NCBI RefSeq assembly: GCF_010729105.1
Contig: NZ_AP022573.1
Location: forward strand, 5,890,001-5,954,000
Direction of reading: 5' to 3'
DNA: 64,000 nt
DNA from: Mycobacterium saskatchewanense
GTDB lineage: Bacteria > Actinomycetota > Actinomycetes > Mycobacteriales > Mycobacteriaceae
The notes beneath the pieces were generated by a model, which made no database searches, was not told where the DNA came from, and worked only from the letters and a program-made list of their open reading frames with translations. Made by a program: the position numbers and the translations under genes. Shown here piece by piece: positions 34,708 through 43,615 of this stretch (position 1 is its first letter; each line of letters starts with the position of its first letter).

Positions 34708-35897
34708 CTGGTGGCGTCGCGCGGGAGTTTCAATGACCGTTCGGCGATTAGGTTGCGCATAATCTCGTTAGATCCGGCCGAGATGGTGAAACCGCGGGCC
34801 CAAAGATAGGCTTCTTGCCACTTGCCGCCTTCGATCGCGTCGCTATCGGTAGCTTCTAGGACGCCGCGGGCGCCCTGAAGGGTGAGGGCATACTCGGCAA
34901 TGTCGAGGTTGGCTTCGGTGAAGACCACCTTGGACACCGGTGAGTCGCCGACGTCGGGCACCCCATAGGTAGCCTTGAGTAAGGCTTTGAATCCCAACAG
35001 GTCTGAGACCTGGGCGCGTGCGAAGTAGGCGCCTATCCGCTGACGAACGTCGCGGTTGTCTGCCGGGACACCACCACTGTCGTCGGTGCGTGCATCAGTG
35101 GCGAAGCGGGCGAGGCGCCGAACGGCGTCGGCAATCGAGTCTTCGCGCTGTGCTTGGGAGCGTTCGTGGGCGAGAGCTGCGCGGGTGATCGCCCAGCCCT
35201 GGCCAGGTGCACCGATGATGTTGGCTGCGGGAATGCTGATGTCGTCGAAGAACACCTCGTTGAAGTCGCTGGACCCGGTTATCTCTCGTAACGGGCGTAC
35301 CGTGATCCCGGGTGTGCGCATGTCCACCACGAAGGCACTGATTCCTGCCTGCTTGGCAACACTGGAATCTGTTCTGGCCAAAAGGAATCCGAGGTCGGCA
35401 ACGTGGCCGTGGGTAGTCCACACCTTCTGTCCGCTGACCTTCCACGTCGCCCCGTCGAGGGTCGCCTTCGTCCGCAGCGCGGCGAGGTCACTGCCGGCTT
35501 CGGGTTCACTGAACAATTGGCACCACAGATCGTCGAACCGGCGGATGCGCGGGAGATAGTATTGCTTCTGATCGGCAGTGCCGTAGTTGAGCAAGGCGCC
35601 TGAGACCAGGTTGTAGGCCCCGATAGGCCGAGGGGCCTTCGCGTGAGCCAGTTCGGTGTCGAAGATGAAATCCTGGACGGCATCGTGGTCGTCGCGTCCG
35701 CCCCACTCGACCGGCCAGTCAGCGCCGACGAAGCCGGCGGTAAACAGACTTTTGCACCAGAGGCGGTACTGGGGCAGGTCGGCCGGCTTGGGGCTTCGTG
35801 TACCGGGCAAGCGTTCCATCGGCGGACGATGCTGTTGGATGTGGCGGCGAACACGATCCCGGTAATTCCGGAGGTCGTCGTCAAGTTCGAGGTACAT
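34704..35897 (-). CDS. Acyl-CoA dehydrogenase (FadE29-like subunit)
   Basis: A 397-residue dehydrogenase. GADWPVEWGGRDDHDA, CQLFSEPEAGSDLAALRTKA, GQKVWTTHGHVADLGFLLAR and FNEVFFDDISIPAANIIG are the family blocks. The C-terminus ends RGFTISAGSNEIMRNLIAER, the FAD-contacting tail. With the 33571-34707 protein it forms a second probable alpha/beta pair. It overlaps the F420 oxidoreductase upstream (TGATG) and the partner downstream (ATGA), so all four minus genes are one operon. Confidence 0.9.
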   Translation of the reverse strand: MYLELDDDLRNYRDRVRRHIQQHRPPMERLPGTRSPKPADLPQYRLWCKSLFTAGFVGADWPVEWGGRDDHDAVQDFIFDTELAHAKAPRPIGAYNLVSGALLNYGTADQKQYYLPRIRRFDDLWCQLFSEPEAGSDLAALRTKATLDGATWKVSGQKVWTTHGHVADLGFLLARTDSSVAKQAGISAFVVDMRTPGITVRPLREITGSSDFNEVFFDDISIPAANIIGAPGQGWAITRAALAHERSQAQREDSIADAVRRLARFATDARTDDSGGVPADNRDVRQRIGAYFARAQVSDLLGFKALLKATYGVPDVGDSPVSKVVFTEANLDIAEYALTLQGARGVLEATDSDAIEGGKWQEAYLWARGFTISAGSNEIMRNLIAERSLKLPRDATR

Positions 35898-36784
35898 CAG
35901 GCAGTGCTCACCGACTGGTGAGCGCGCTGGGGCGAGATGGCGTCCAGGGCAAGCAGTTCGGCGGCGCGTTCGGCCAGCCGGGCCACCACGGCGCAGGGTT
36001 GCGATCGGAAATCCAACACCACATGCTGGCAGCCGTGCGCGGCATAACCGTTGATCAGATCACTCAACCCAGGCAGATCCTTTTCGTTGACATGCAGGCG
36101 AACCGAGCGAGGTACCGCGCGCTCAGCCATCTCGTCGAGACGGGCCCCGATGGCAGTCAGTTCGGCGGGGGCGATGTCGTGTGGATGCCATACGTCGGCG
36201 AAGCGCGCCGCCCGCCGCAACGCCGGGCCGGAGTGGCCACCCACCCATATGGGCGGGTGTGGTTTCTGCTCAGGCGTGGGCTCGGCGCTTACGTGGCGGA
36301 AAGCGAAGAACTCGCCCTCGAAATCGACGTCGCCACCCGCCCAACAGCTGCGCATCACCTCCAGCGCCTCGTCGGTGACGCGTCCGCGTGCTTCGAAGAG
36401 ATGCTGCACCCCGAGGGCGCGGAACTCTACGCGGCTCCAACCGGTGCCGACTCCAAGATCGAGCCGACCACCGGACAGAATGTCGATCGTGGTGGCCATC
36501 TTCGAGGCCAATACCGGATTGCGGTGAGGTACGACCAGGACTCCGGTCCCTAATCTCACCATCTCGGTGGTGGCGGCGATCCATGTCAGCGCCGTGAAAG
36601 CATCGAGCCAGTAGTCGCCGTACACGCCATCCATGGCGCGTACGCCGACGCTGTGATCCGTCACCCACAGGGAGCGGTAGCCCCACCGCTCGGCGTTGAC
36701 CGGCAGCTCACGCACCATGTTGGCTGCACCGGGCTCGTTGGTCGGGACCACCAATCCGACAGAGCAGACCGCGGGACAGGTCAC
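35897..36784 (-). CDS. Luciferase-like (LLM) F420-dependent oxidoreductase
   Basis: A 295-residue TIM-barrel oxidoreductase from GTG 36784, overlapping the ferredoxin stop (GTGA). VCSVGLVVPTNEPGAANMVR, ERWGYRSLWVTDHS, LGTGVLVVPHRNPVLASKMA, LSGGRLDLGVGTGWSRVEF and HPPIWVGGHSGPALRRAARF are typical of mycobacterial F420-dependent LLM proteins. It would transfer hydride with F420 on an alcohol, ketone or enone; the substrate is unknown. Confidence 0.88.
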   Translation of the reverse strand: MTCPAVCSVGLVVPTNEPGAANMVRELPVNAERWGYRSLWVTDHSVGVRAMDGVYGDYWLDAFTALTWIAATTEMVRLGTGVLVVPHRNPVLASKMATTIDILSGGRLDLGVGTGWSRVEFRALGVQHLFEARGRVTDEALEVMRSCWAGGDVDFEGEFFAFRHVSAEPTPEQKPHPPIWVGGHSGPALRRAARFADVWHPHDIAPAELTAIGARLDEMAERAVPRSVRLHVNEKDLPGLSDLINGYAAHGCQHVVLDFRSQPCAVVARLAERAAELLALDAISPQRAHQSVSTA

Positions 36785-36969
36785 GGCTGCACCGTAATCG
36801 CCTGTTCCGGGCACGACTCGGCGGCATTCTCGAGGTCTCGTGCGGGCAGGTTGACTGCCTCGTCGGTGACCATGGCGTAGCCCTCGTCGTCGAGGTCGAA
36901 GGCCGCGGGCGCCAGCGCGTTGCACCGCGCGTGACCCCTGCACTTGGCGCTGTCTACTGCGATCTTCAC
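36781..36969 (-). CDS. [3Fe-4S] ferredoxin
   Basis: A 62-residue ferredoxin with the P450-associated [3Fe-4S] pattern: CRGHARC (Cys-x2-His-x2-Cys, the His replacing the fourth Cys) and a distal SCPEQAI Cys. Small ferredoxins of this type donate electrons to bacterial P450s, and three P450s are encoded nearby with no other ferredoxin in the window. No ferredoxin reductase gene is present. It is the first gene of the minus operon; island motif site 5 lies 37 bp upstream. Confidence 0.92.
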   Translation of the reverse strand: MKIAVDSAKCRGHARCNALAPAAFDLDDEGYAMVTDEAVNLPARDLENAAESCPEQAITVQP

Positions 36970-37006
36970 TTCGAACCTCCTGTCGCCGACTACCCATCAT
37001 ATTAGT

Positions 37007-37022
37007 GATAGATATATATGAA
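37007..37022 (+). promoter_or_regulatory. Island motif site 5 (GATAGATATATATGAA), upstream of the ferredoxin operon
   Basis: AT-rich 16-mer matching nTAGnTAnnTATGA, 37 bp before the ferredoxin start but in the opposite orientation to that gene. The surrounding ATATTAGTGATAGATATAT is itself partly symmetrical. Confidence 0.4.
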
Positions 37023-37079
37023 GCAAGGCGCTAAACACTCCCGAGGAGTCAGCGCAACAGCGCCAGCAGGCAAAACTGA

Positions 37080-37847
37080 TCAGTCGAGCAGCTCAATGAT
37101 CTCAAGAGTGGCGGAGTTCTCCAGCAACCGTTCCCCCGCCTGGGCCATGTGCTTGGCCCAGAATTGTTGCGCTTTCTCGCTTTCATGCCGTTCGATCAGG
37201 CCGACCAGTCGGCGATGCGCGCGATAAGCGCGAATGCGTTGCTCCTCCTGGTCGTCCCAGCCCAACAGCATCGCCGCGGCATGCCGCGCCGAGATCTTCT
37301 CCAGCGTTTCGGTGACCAGCGTCATTGTGATGTTGCCCGACAGGCGCACCAGCTCGCTGTGGAACCGCCATGCGATGGCTCCGAAGTCCCCTCCGTCGTC
37401 GATCGCCGCCTTTTCCTCGGTGAGCAAAGCCTGCAACGCGGCAACGTCTTCGTCGGTGGCCGTCTCGGCTGCCATGCGCGCGGCCGCGGGCTCAAAGATC
37501 ATTCGGAACCGGTAGACGTCGGCGATGGTGGCCTGCCGGAGCTGGAGATGCATGGTGAATACGTTGACGACTTGCTCGGTGTCGGGCCTGGCTGCGATGG
37601 GGCCACGGTGGGAGCCGCGCCGGATTGCGACCAGACCCTCGGACTCCAGCAAGCGCAGCGCCTCGCGCAGGGAGGGCCGCGACACGTTGTACTCTTCGAC
37701 CAACGCCGACTCCGGCGAGAGCGATTCACCCTCCCGGATCTCGCCGCGCAGGATTTTTTGCCGTAGCTCGGAGGCAACGATCTCAGAGATCTTGGGAACG
37801 CGCCGATTTGAGGCGGGCGTCGTCAGCGTGTAGTCCCGTGCAGTCAC
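37080..37847 (-). CDS. GntR-family transcriptional regulator with FCD domain (FadR subfamily)
   Basis: A 255-residue regulator from GTG 37847. The winged helix has KISEIVASELRQKILRGEIREG, LSPESALVEEYNVSRPSLRE and LRLLESEGLVAIRRGSHRG. The FCD effector domain (VYRFRMIFEPAAARMAAETA) keeps the His positions of the metal or ligand pocket (WRFHSELVRLSGN, RAHRRLVGLI, WAKHMAQAGE). FCD regulators bind organic acids or acyl-CoAs and usually repress their own neighbourhood. It is the only regulator gene in the island. A palindrome precedes it, and related motifs precede most island operons, so it is the first candidate for their control. Confidence 0.9.
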   Translation of the reverse strand: MTARDYTLTTPASNRRVPKISEIVASELRQKILRGEIREGESLSPESALVEEYNVSRPSLREALRLLESEGLVAIRRGSHRGPIAARPDTEQVVNVFTMHLQLRQATIADVYRFRMIFEPAAARMAAETATDEDVAALQALLTEEKAAIDDGGDFGAIAWRFHSELVRLSGNITMTLVTETLEKISARHAAAMLLGWDDQEEQRIRAYRAHRRLVGLIERHESEKAQQFWAKHMAQAGERLLENSATLEIIELLD

Positions 37848-37894
37848 AAGCGGCTTCCTTCGTCGAGTTGCGCGGCTGACGGAGGGTAAACCTC

Positions 37895-37928
37895 CTGTCT
37901 ATATAAGTATCTATGATGTCCTAGACAG
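37895..37928. promoter_or_regulatory. Palindromic operator candidate upstream of the GntR gene (site 6)
   Basis: Arms CTGTCTA (37895-37901) and TAGACAG (37922-37928) form a perfect inverted repeat around 20 bp. Inside, TGTCCTAGACA (37917-37927) is a second dyad with the GT...AC spacing common to GntR operators. The minus strand also carries the island motif CATAGATACTTATATA (37900-37915). It lies 48-81 bp upstream of the regulator start, fitting autoregulation. Confidence 0.6.
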
Positions 37929-38101
37929 ATTGAGCAAACACGCGCTATGCCGCGGGGACTTGGACTGCGCACCGCGGGGGAGACGGCCATGAGCCCCGGG
38001 GAACCGCACGGGATCGGACGCAGGTAGCCGCGGAGGTAGGCGGTGTCGGCTAGTCCGCAAACCCACCACCCATGCTATGCCCGGCCCAGGCTCTCCGTTA
38101 T

Positions 38102-38117
38102 CCTAGTTATAGATGAA
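38102..38117 (+). promoter_or_regulatory. Island motif site 7 (CCTAGTTATAGATGAA), upstream of the acyl-CoA synthetase
   Basis: The 16-mer ends 28 bp before the GTG start. It matches site 10 (CCTAGTTGTATATGAA) at 14 of 16 positions. Confidence 0.5.
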
Positions 38118-38145
38118 GGATCATTTTGCCGAGAGGATGTGACAC

Positions 38146-39768
38146 GTGGTCGTGTGGCATGGCGGTAGTTCAGACACCATCAACGCAGTGTTCGACCGTG
38201 CGCGCGAGGCGCATGGAGGGCAGACGTTTCTGGACTTCTCCGGCGACGAGTACACCTATGCCGACATCGCACACCGTTCCGCACAGGTGTCAAATCTATT
38301 GCTGTCGCTGGGCATCGGACATGGCGACACCGTAGTTACCGTTCTCGACAACAACGTCGACGCCGTGTCCACCTTTCTGGGCTCCAACCGTATCGGAGCC
38401 ATCTGCGTCCCGGTGAATACCGCTTATCGCGGCGAGTTCCTGCGCCACCAACTCGCCGACGCGGGCGCTGCCGTCGTTTTCGCGGAGCCCGACTATGCCC
38501 AACGGGTCCTGGAGATCGCGGATGGTGTGCCCGCGCTGCGCACCCTGATCTATCGGGACGGCACCGACGCTATGCCGCCGAGCCGTGCTGGGCTCGCCGT
38601 CCGAGGTCTGGCCGAGGCGCTCGATGGCCAATCCTCGATTGCGCCGAACGCGCCTGTGGCTGCCACCGACCTGTCGACGCTCATCTACACGGCGGGGACG
38701 ACCGGCCCATCGAAGGGTTGCATGATCACCCACGCCTACACGCTCAACATGGCACGGCAGTACCTCGAGGTCACAACTCGACGCCGCGATGAGCTGGCCT
38801 GGACGCCGCTGCCGCTGTTCCACTTCAATGCCTGGGCCTGCACTGTCGTAGCGACTGCATTGTTGGGTTCGAGCGCCGCAGTCGCGCCGCGCTTCTCGGT
38901 GTCGAGGTTCTGGTCGGAAATCGAACGAACCGGCGCCCGGATGGTGACGTTGCTCGGGCCGATGGTGACCCTGCTGGCACAGGCCGACGACTCGTCGGCC
39001 ATGCAACGTTGCTACGGCCAGCTGCGGATCGCGCAGAGCAGCCCCTTCCCGGCCGACATCACCAACGTGTGGCGTGAACGCTTCGGCGTGCCGCTGACCG
39101 GCAGCAACGCCTTCGGGCTGACCGAATGCTGTCTGACCACCCACCATCCGCTCAACGAGCCAGCGCCGGCGGGTTCGTCGGGACGGGCCAACGACGACTT
39201 CGACGTTCGCATCTTTGATGACGAGGACCGAGAGGTTCCGGTGGGGGCCGCCGGCGAGATCGTGGTCCGTCCCAAGAAACCCCACGTGATGTTCGAGGGT
39301 TATTGGAAGCGGCCCGAGTCGACGACGGCACTGCTGCGCAACCTATGGTTCCATACCGGCGACATCGGCCGTTTCGACGCGGACGGTTTCTTTTACTTCG
39401 TCGACCGCAAGAAGGATTACCTGCGGCGGCGTGGCGAGAACATTTCCTCATACGAGATGGAGACGGCGTTCATGTCCCATCCCGACCTCCTGGAGGTCGC
39501 GGTACATGCCGTCCACTCCGCGGTCACCGAGGACGACGTGAAGGTGACCGCGGTGTTGCGGCCCGGCTCGACGCTCAGCGAAGAAGCGTTGTGTGCGTGG
39601 TCGATGGACAAGCTTCCCTATTTCGCCGTCCCGCGCTACATCGAATTCCGTGCCGAACTGCCCAAGAACCCGGTTGGGCGCGTCCTGAAATACGTCCTAC
39701 GTGACGAGGGAAAGACGGCGAGCACGTGGGATCGTGAGGCCGCCGGCATCGCCATTGCGAAGCGTTAA
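38146..39768 (+). CDS. Acyl-CoA synthetase (FadD-type, AMP-forming)
   Basis: A 540-residue adenylate-forming ligase that would activate a fatty or side-chain acid to its CoA thioester at ATP cost. GTG 38146 has GAGAGGA upstream. The phosphate-binding loop is IYTAGTTGPSKG, followed by PLFHFNAWA, GLTECC, the YWKRPEST/WFHTGDIGRFDADGFFYFVDRKKD adenylation signatures, RRGENISSYE and the C-terminal catalytic-Lys segment NPVGRVLKYVLRD. Probably monocistronic, divergent from the GntR gene. It could provide the first acyl-CoA for the island's dehydrogenases. Confidence 0.92.
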   Translation: MVVWHGGSSDTINAVFDRAREAHGGQTFLDFSGDEYTYADIAHRSAQVSNLLLSLGIGHGDTVVTVLDNNVDAVSTFLGSNRIGAICVPVNTAYRGEFLRHQLADAGAAVVFAEPDYAQRVLEIADGVPALRTLIYRDGTDAMPPSRAGLAVRGLAEALDGQSSIAPNAPVAATDLSTLIYTAGTTGPSKGCMITHAYTLNMARQYLEVTTRRRDELAWTPLPLFHFNAWACTVVATALLGSSAAVAPRFSVSRFWSEIERTGARMVTLLGPMVTLLAQADDSSAMQRCYGQLRIAQSSPFPADITNVWRERFGVPLTGSNAFGLTECCLTTHHPLNEPAPAGSSGRANDDFDVRIFDDEDREVPVGAAGEIVVRPKKPHVMFEGYWKRPESTTALLRNLWFHTGDIGRFDADGFFYFVDRKKDYLRRRGENISSYEMETAFMSHPDLLEVAVHAVHSAVTEDDVKVTAVLRPGSTLSEEALCAWSMDKLPYFAVPRYIEFRAELPKNPVGRVLKYVLRDEGKTASTWDREAAGIAIAKR

Positions 39769-39890
39769 GGGGCCCGCAGCCCACCGGCACTCATTCTTGA
39801 GCTGCGGACGTGGGCAATGGGTCTGGGCATGAAGTCGTCATTGTCGCGCGTTGCGTCGCGCGACCGCCGGGATGGTTGCTATCTCCTTCA

Positions 39891-39912
39891 ATTATTACTA
39901 GGATATCTATGA
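39891..39912 (+). promoter_or_regulatory. Island motif variant (ACTAGGATATCTATGA), upstream of the second P450
   Basis: TTACTAGGATATCTATGA lies 53 bp before the P450 start. It is like the other sites but has six rather than five bases between TAG and TATGA. The right half TAGGATA equals that in site 10 read forward. Confidence 0.42.
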
Positions 39913-39965
39913 CTGCAGTCACACCGTCTGAGTTAAGCTCCGATGCTTTGGAGGCATGAGAAGAA

Positions 39966-41177
39966 ATGGCGGCTCCGTTGACCCGACCTTTGCCGAGCCA
40001 CATACCGGCCGAGTTGGTGCGCGATATCGACATTGTCAACGATGCCGACGTGCTTGCCGACCCCTATGCTGCGTTCGATCGATTGCGCGACGAAGCAGAT
40101 ATTCTGTGGTCACCGCAGCTGGGCGGTCATTGGATCGTCCTGGGGGCGCAGTTGGTGCGTGAGGCGTTCCAGAATCCGGACGCTTTCAGCAACTATCCCA
40201 CCGGCGTGCCGCCGATGACCGAGTTCTGGCCGCGCAAGCTCATTCCGCAGGAACTGGACGGTGACGAGCACACCCGGTACCGCCGTCTGCTGAGCCCCTT
40301 CTTCAAGCCGTCGGCCGTTCGTCCGATGGCTGAGTCTGTGACTCGGCGGGCTCGGGAACTCATTGGCGCGGTTGCCGATCGAGACGAGTTCGAATTCATC
40401 AGCGCGGTGGCGACTCCACTGCCATCGACGGTGTTCATGGACTTATTCGGGCTGCCGCTGGACCAAGCCGACGTTTTCACGATGTGGACCCAACAATTGC
40501 TGCACTCGGCTGATGTCACCGTGTCGGCACGGGCCGCGCACAGCGTGGTCGATTACTTGCTTGACCTCATCGGACAGCGACGCGCGGCACCGCAAGATGA
40601 TCTGATCAGCGCCCTGGTCACCGCCGAAGTTGAAGGTCGGCCGTTGAGTACCGACGAATTGCTCGACACGACCTTCTTGCTGTTCATCGCCGGATTGGAC
40701 ACCGTGACCGCGCAGCTGGGCGTTGTGGTCAATTGCCTCGCACGTGATGGCGAGGTGCAACGACAACTCCGGGCCGACCCGGCGCAGGTCCCCGTCGCGC
40801 TTGAGGAGCTGCTCAGGCTGTATCCGATTGTGCCGCCGGCAAGAACGTTGATCAAAGACTACGAACTCGGCGGTGTCTCGATGAAGGCGGGTGACACCGT
40901 GCTACTCGCCACCAGCGCCGCGAGCCGCGACCCACACGCCTATCAGAATCCGCGGCAGCTGGAGATCGGAAGAACGGGAGCGTCGACGGCGGCATTCGGC
41001 ATGGGCCCGCACCGCTGCCTGGGGTCGCATCTCGCGAGGCAGGAATTGACCATCGTGTTGCAGCTCATGATCGAAATGCTTCCCGAGTACGAGTTAGCGC
41101 GTGACTTCGAGCCGAAATGGCATACCGCGGGCAATGTTTGGGGTATCGACGCGCTACGGCTGCGATTGAAGCGATAG
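39966..41177 (+). CDS. Cytochrome P450 (second)
   Basis: A 403-residue soluble P450. Signatures: DGDEHTRYRRLLSPFFKP (C-helix region), FIAGLDTVTAQ (I-helix), LEELLRLYP (E-x-x-R), and FGMGPHRCLGSHLARQE (heme loop). It resembles the P450 at 23699-24913 in the AGLDTV and GSHLAR features, so the two may be related paralogues. Probably monocistronic with its own motif site. Confidence 0.93.
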   Translation: MAAPLTRPLPSHIPAELVRDIDIVNDADVLADPYAAFDRLRDEADILWSPQLGGHWIVLGAQLVREAFQNPDAFSNYPTGVPPMTEFWPRKLIPQELDGDEHTRYRRLLSPFFKPSAVRPMAESVTRRARELIGAVADRDEFEFISAVATPLPSTVFMDLFGLPLDQADVFTMWTQQLLHSADVTVSARAAHSVVDYLLDLIGQRRAAPQDDLISALVTAEVEGRPLSTDELLDTTFLLFIAGLDTVTAQLGVVVNCLARDGEVQRQLRADPAQVPVALEELLRLYPIVPPARTLIKDYELGGVSMKAGDTVLLATSAASRDPHAYQNPRQLEIGRTGASTAAFGMGPHRCLGSHLARQELTIVLQLMIEMLPEYELARDFEPKWHTAGNVWGIDALRLRLKR

Positions 41178-41362
41178 ACGCAAGGAATTGCCGGACGCTT
41201 ATGCTTGCGGCGAAAGCCACGTGGCCACCGGCCCCCAACGGCGACGTCATGGCACCTCGACCGTGACATGCCATCATTCATGGCAAGGGGCATCGGATTC
41301 GGCTTGCGACATCATGACTCGGTCATCCTCTTGACGGCAAGACCCAACGGCCGCACCTGCTG

Positions 41363-41377
41363 CTCATATCTTGATCG
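41363..41377 (-). promoter_or_regulatory. Weak island-motif candidate upstream of the SDR
   Basis: CTCATATCTTGATCG read on the minus strand ends in ATATGAG as in sites 1 and 4, but the TAG half is lost. It lies 76 bp before the SDR start. Confidence 0.22.
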
Positions 41378-41452
41378 ACCGGCCGGGTGACTGTTCCCCA
41401 CCCGCCACCCCATTGGTCACGGAACGTCCGAGTGGAAAGGAATTCGCTGCGC

Positions 41453-42205
41453 ATGGAGATCATCAACGCCGTCGCTGTCGTGACGGGCGGCGCCTCCGGG
41501 CTCGGTCTGGCCACCGCGAAGCGCTTGTTGGGAGCCGGGGCAAGTGTGGTCGTAATCGATCTCAAAGGCGAGGAAACCGTCGCAGAGCTAGGCGATCGCG
41601 CCAAGTTCGTAGCCACCGACGTCGCCGACGAGGTAGGCGTAGCCGAGGCCCTCGACGTTGCGGAATCGCTGGGCCCGCTGCGCATCAACGTGAACTGTGC
41701 CGGCATCGGCACCGCCACGAGAACATTGGGTCGATCCGGCCCCTTCCCGCTGGCGGAATTCGCGAAAACTGTTGAGGTCAACCTCATCGGTACTTTCAAC
41801 GTGCTGCGGCTGGCCGCCGAGCGCATCGCCAAGACGGAGCCGCTCGGAGAAGAGCGCGGCGTCATCATCAACACCGCGTCGGTCGCCGCGTTCGAGGGTC
41901 AGATCGGCCAGGCCGCCTACTCGGCGTCGAAGGGCGGCGTGGTCGGCATGACCCTGCCGATCGCGCGCGACCTGTCCCGCGACCTGATCCGCGTCGTGAC
42001 CATCGCGCCCGGGTTGTTCAGGACGCCATTGCTCGGCTCGCTTCCGGATAAGGCCCAGAAGTCGCTGGGCCAACAAGTGCCGCACCCCTCGCGCCTGGGC
42101 GACCCCGACGAGTACGGCGCGCTGGCCGTGCACATCATCGAGAACCCGATGCTCAACGGCGAGGTCATCCGCCTGGACGGCGCCATCCGCATGGCTTCGA
42201 GGTGA
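41453..42205 (+). CDS. SDR-family 3-hydroxyacyl-CoA dehydrogenase-like protein
   Basis: A 250-residue short-chain dehydrogenase from ATG 41453. Cofactor loop [18 protein letters not shown], catalytic [21 protein letters not shown] with Ser, Tyr and Lys, and [10 protein letters not shown]. The combination [21 protein letters not shown] with [13 protein letters not shown] is that of type-2 3-hydroxyacyl-CoA dehydrogenases (HSD17B10-like). It could carry out the 3-hydroxy oxidation of a conventional beta-oxidation turn. Confidence 0.87.
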   Translation: MEIINAVAVVTGGASGLGLATAKRLLGAGASVVVIDLKGEETVAELGDRAKFVATDVADEVGVAEALDVAESLGPLRINVNCAGIGTATRTLGRSGPFPLAEFAKTVEVNLIGTFNVLRLAAERIAKTEPLGEERGVIINTASVAAFEGQIGQAAYSASKGGVVGMTLPIARDLSRDLIRVVTIAPGLFRTPLLGSLPDKAQKSLGQQVPHPSRLGDPDEYGALAVHIIENPMLNGEVIRLDGAIRMASR

Positions 42206-42314
42206 TCCTCATCGCGATCGCGGCCAGCTTTGGGTCGTGGGCGTCAAGTCGCCATCGGGCCGGGTCGTCACCGCGCCGGCCCGGCCAGAGCGGCGAGACA
42301 CACATCCTTCCATG

Positions 42315-42330
42315 CTCATAGTTATCTACG
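42315..42330 (-). promoter_or_regulatory. Island motif site 9 (CGTAGATAACTATGAG), upstream of the third P450
   Basis: The minus-strand 16-mer matches site 3 at 12 of 16 positions. The plus strand also reads CATAGTTATCTACGAT, close to the same pattern, showing that the motif is nearly symmetrical. It lies 44 bp before the P450 start. Confidence 0.48.
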
Positions 42331-42373
42331 ATAGACTTCATAAACCCCACGGGATTGCAATGAGGAGCCCCCC

Positions 42374-43615
42374 ATGTCGCATGGCGTCGTCCTGCACGAA
42401 GAGGACCTGCCCGCGTTAGACGTCCTTGGCGAGACGTTTAAACGGGATCCGCATAGCGCTATCGCCGCGGTCCGCGCGTCGTCTCGGTTCGCGTTTAGCC
42501 GCAGGGGCATTGAAGTTCTGGCGCACGACGATGTACTCACGCTGCTGAAAGACGATCGGCTCCAAAGTCAGACGCACACAACGTATGAAGCCTACGGTGC
42601 GGGCCGGATGCTGCGTGCCTTCGCTTCCGACGGGCTTCTTGTCGGTATGCAGGGCGAGCGCCATGATCGCATCCGTCGTGTCTTTCTGGCGGCGTTTCGT
42701 GCGCGAATGGTTGAGCAGGAACGTGAACTGATGCGCGATGTGGCTCGCCGATTAGCTGGTCGCATGCTGGCCGCTGGACCCTCCCACGACTTTGTGTCGG
42801 CCTTTACCAGCCCTTACCCGATGGAGGTACTCTGCCGCATCCTCGGCATACCCGCCGACGACATCCCGGAATTCTCCGCTGCGGCGACAGAACTGCACCT
42901 CCTGGCTCAGGTTCCGCTATCTCCCGGTCTGCCCCGGGTCGAGTCGGCGCTGCACACCCTTTGGGACTACTGCTCGAATCTCATTGCCCAACGCCGATCC
43001 CATCGACAAGCTGACACCATCTCGGCTCTGATTGAGGCCCAGGAGACGCACGGCAAATTGTCTGACTCTGAACTCATCTGGAACATGGTGAACCTCATCT
43101 TTGCCGGACAGGACACCACTCGTTATCAGCTGGCCTCGTCGGTTCGCGCGATTGTTGACGTCCCCGGATTGTGGGATCGACTGGTCGCCGAACAGGACGT
43201 CATTCCCGGCGTCGTCGAGGAGTCGCTGCGCTGGTACCCGGTGGTGAACTTCGTCGTCCGCATTCCTACCGAGGATTTGGTCTTCGGCGGCGTCGAGATG
43301 CGTGCGGGACGGCGCGTCATCCTCAACTTCCAGGCGGCCAGCCGCGACCCGGAGCGATTCGACGATCCGTTCACTTTCACCCCGCGACCGCCGGGCCGGC
43401 ACCCCCAGTCTTTCGACATACCCTTCGGGCTAGCTACCCACTTCTGCCTGGGCGCCGCCCTGGCGCGTGCGGAAATCCAAGAAGCACTGCGTATCTTGAG
43501 TCACGAATTCGCCAGCGTCGAGATCGCCGGGACGCCCGAGATGACCGCCCCGGCAAGCATGCTCTACGGGCCGGAGACGATGCCCATCTTGACGACTCGG
43601 CGGTGGGCGAGTTGA
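42374..43615 (+). CDS. Cytochrome P450 (third)
   Basis: A 413-residue P450, more distant from the other two. C-helix region MQGERHDRIRRVFLAAF; I-helix FAGQDTTRYQ; E-x-x-R in VEESLRWYPV; heme loop FGLATHFCLGAALARAE. In the heme loop the second conserved Gly of FGxGxHxCxG is replaced by Ala (FGLATHFCLG), a tolerated but less common variant. ATG 42374 follows GAGGAGCC-like purine-rich sequence. Confidence 0.9.
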   Translation: MSHGVVLHEEDLPALDVLGETFKRDPHSAIAAVRASSRFAFSRRGIEVLAHDDVLTLLKDDRLQSQTHTTYEAYGAGRMLRAFASDGLLVGMQGERHDRIRRVFLAAFRARMVEQERELMRDVARRLAGRMLAAGPSHDFVSAFTSPYPMEVLCRILGIPADDIPEFSAAATELHLLAQVPLSPGLPRVESALHTLWDYCSNLIAQRRSHRQADTISALIEAQETHGKLSDSELIWNMVNLIFAGQDTTRYQLASSVRAIVDVPGLWDRLVAEQDVIPGVVEESLRWYPVVNFVVRIPTEDLVFGGVEMRAGRRVILNFQAASRDPERFDDPFTFTPRPPGRHPQSFDIPFGLATHFCLGAALARAEIQEALRILSHEFASVEIAGTPEMTAPASMLYGPETMPILTTRRWAS

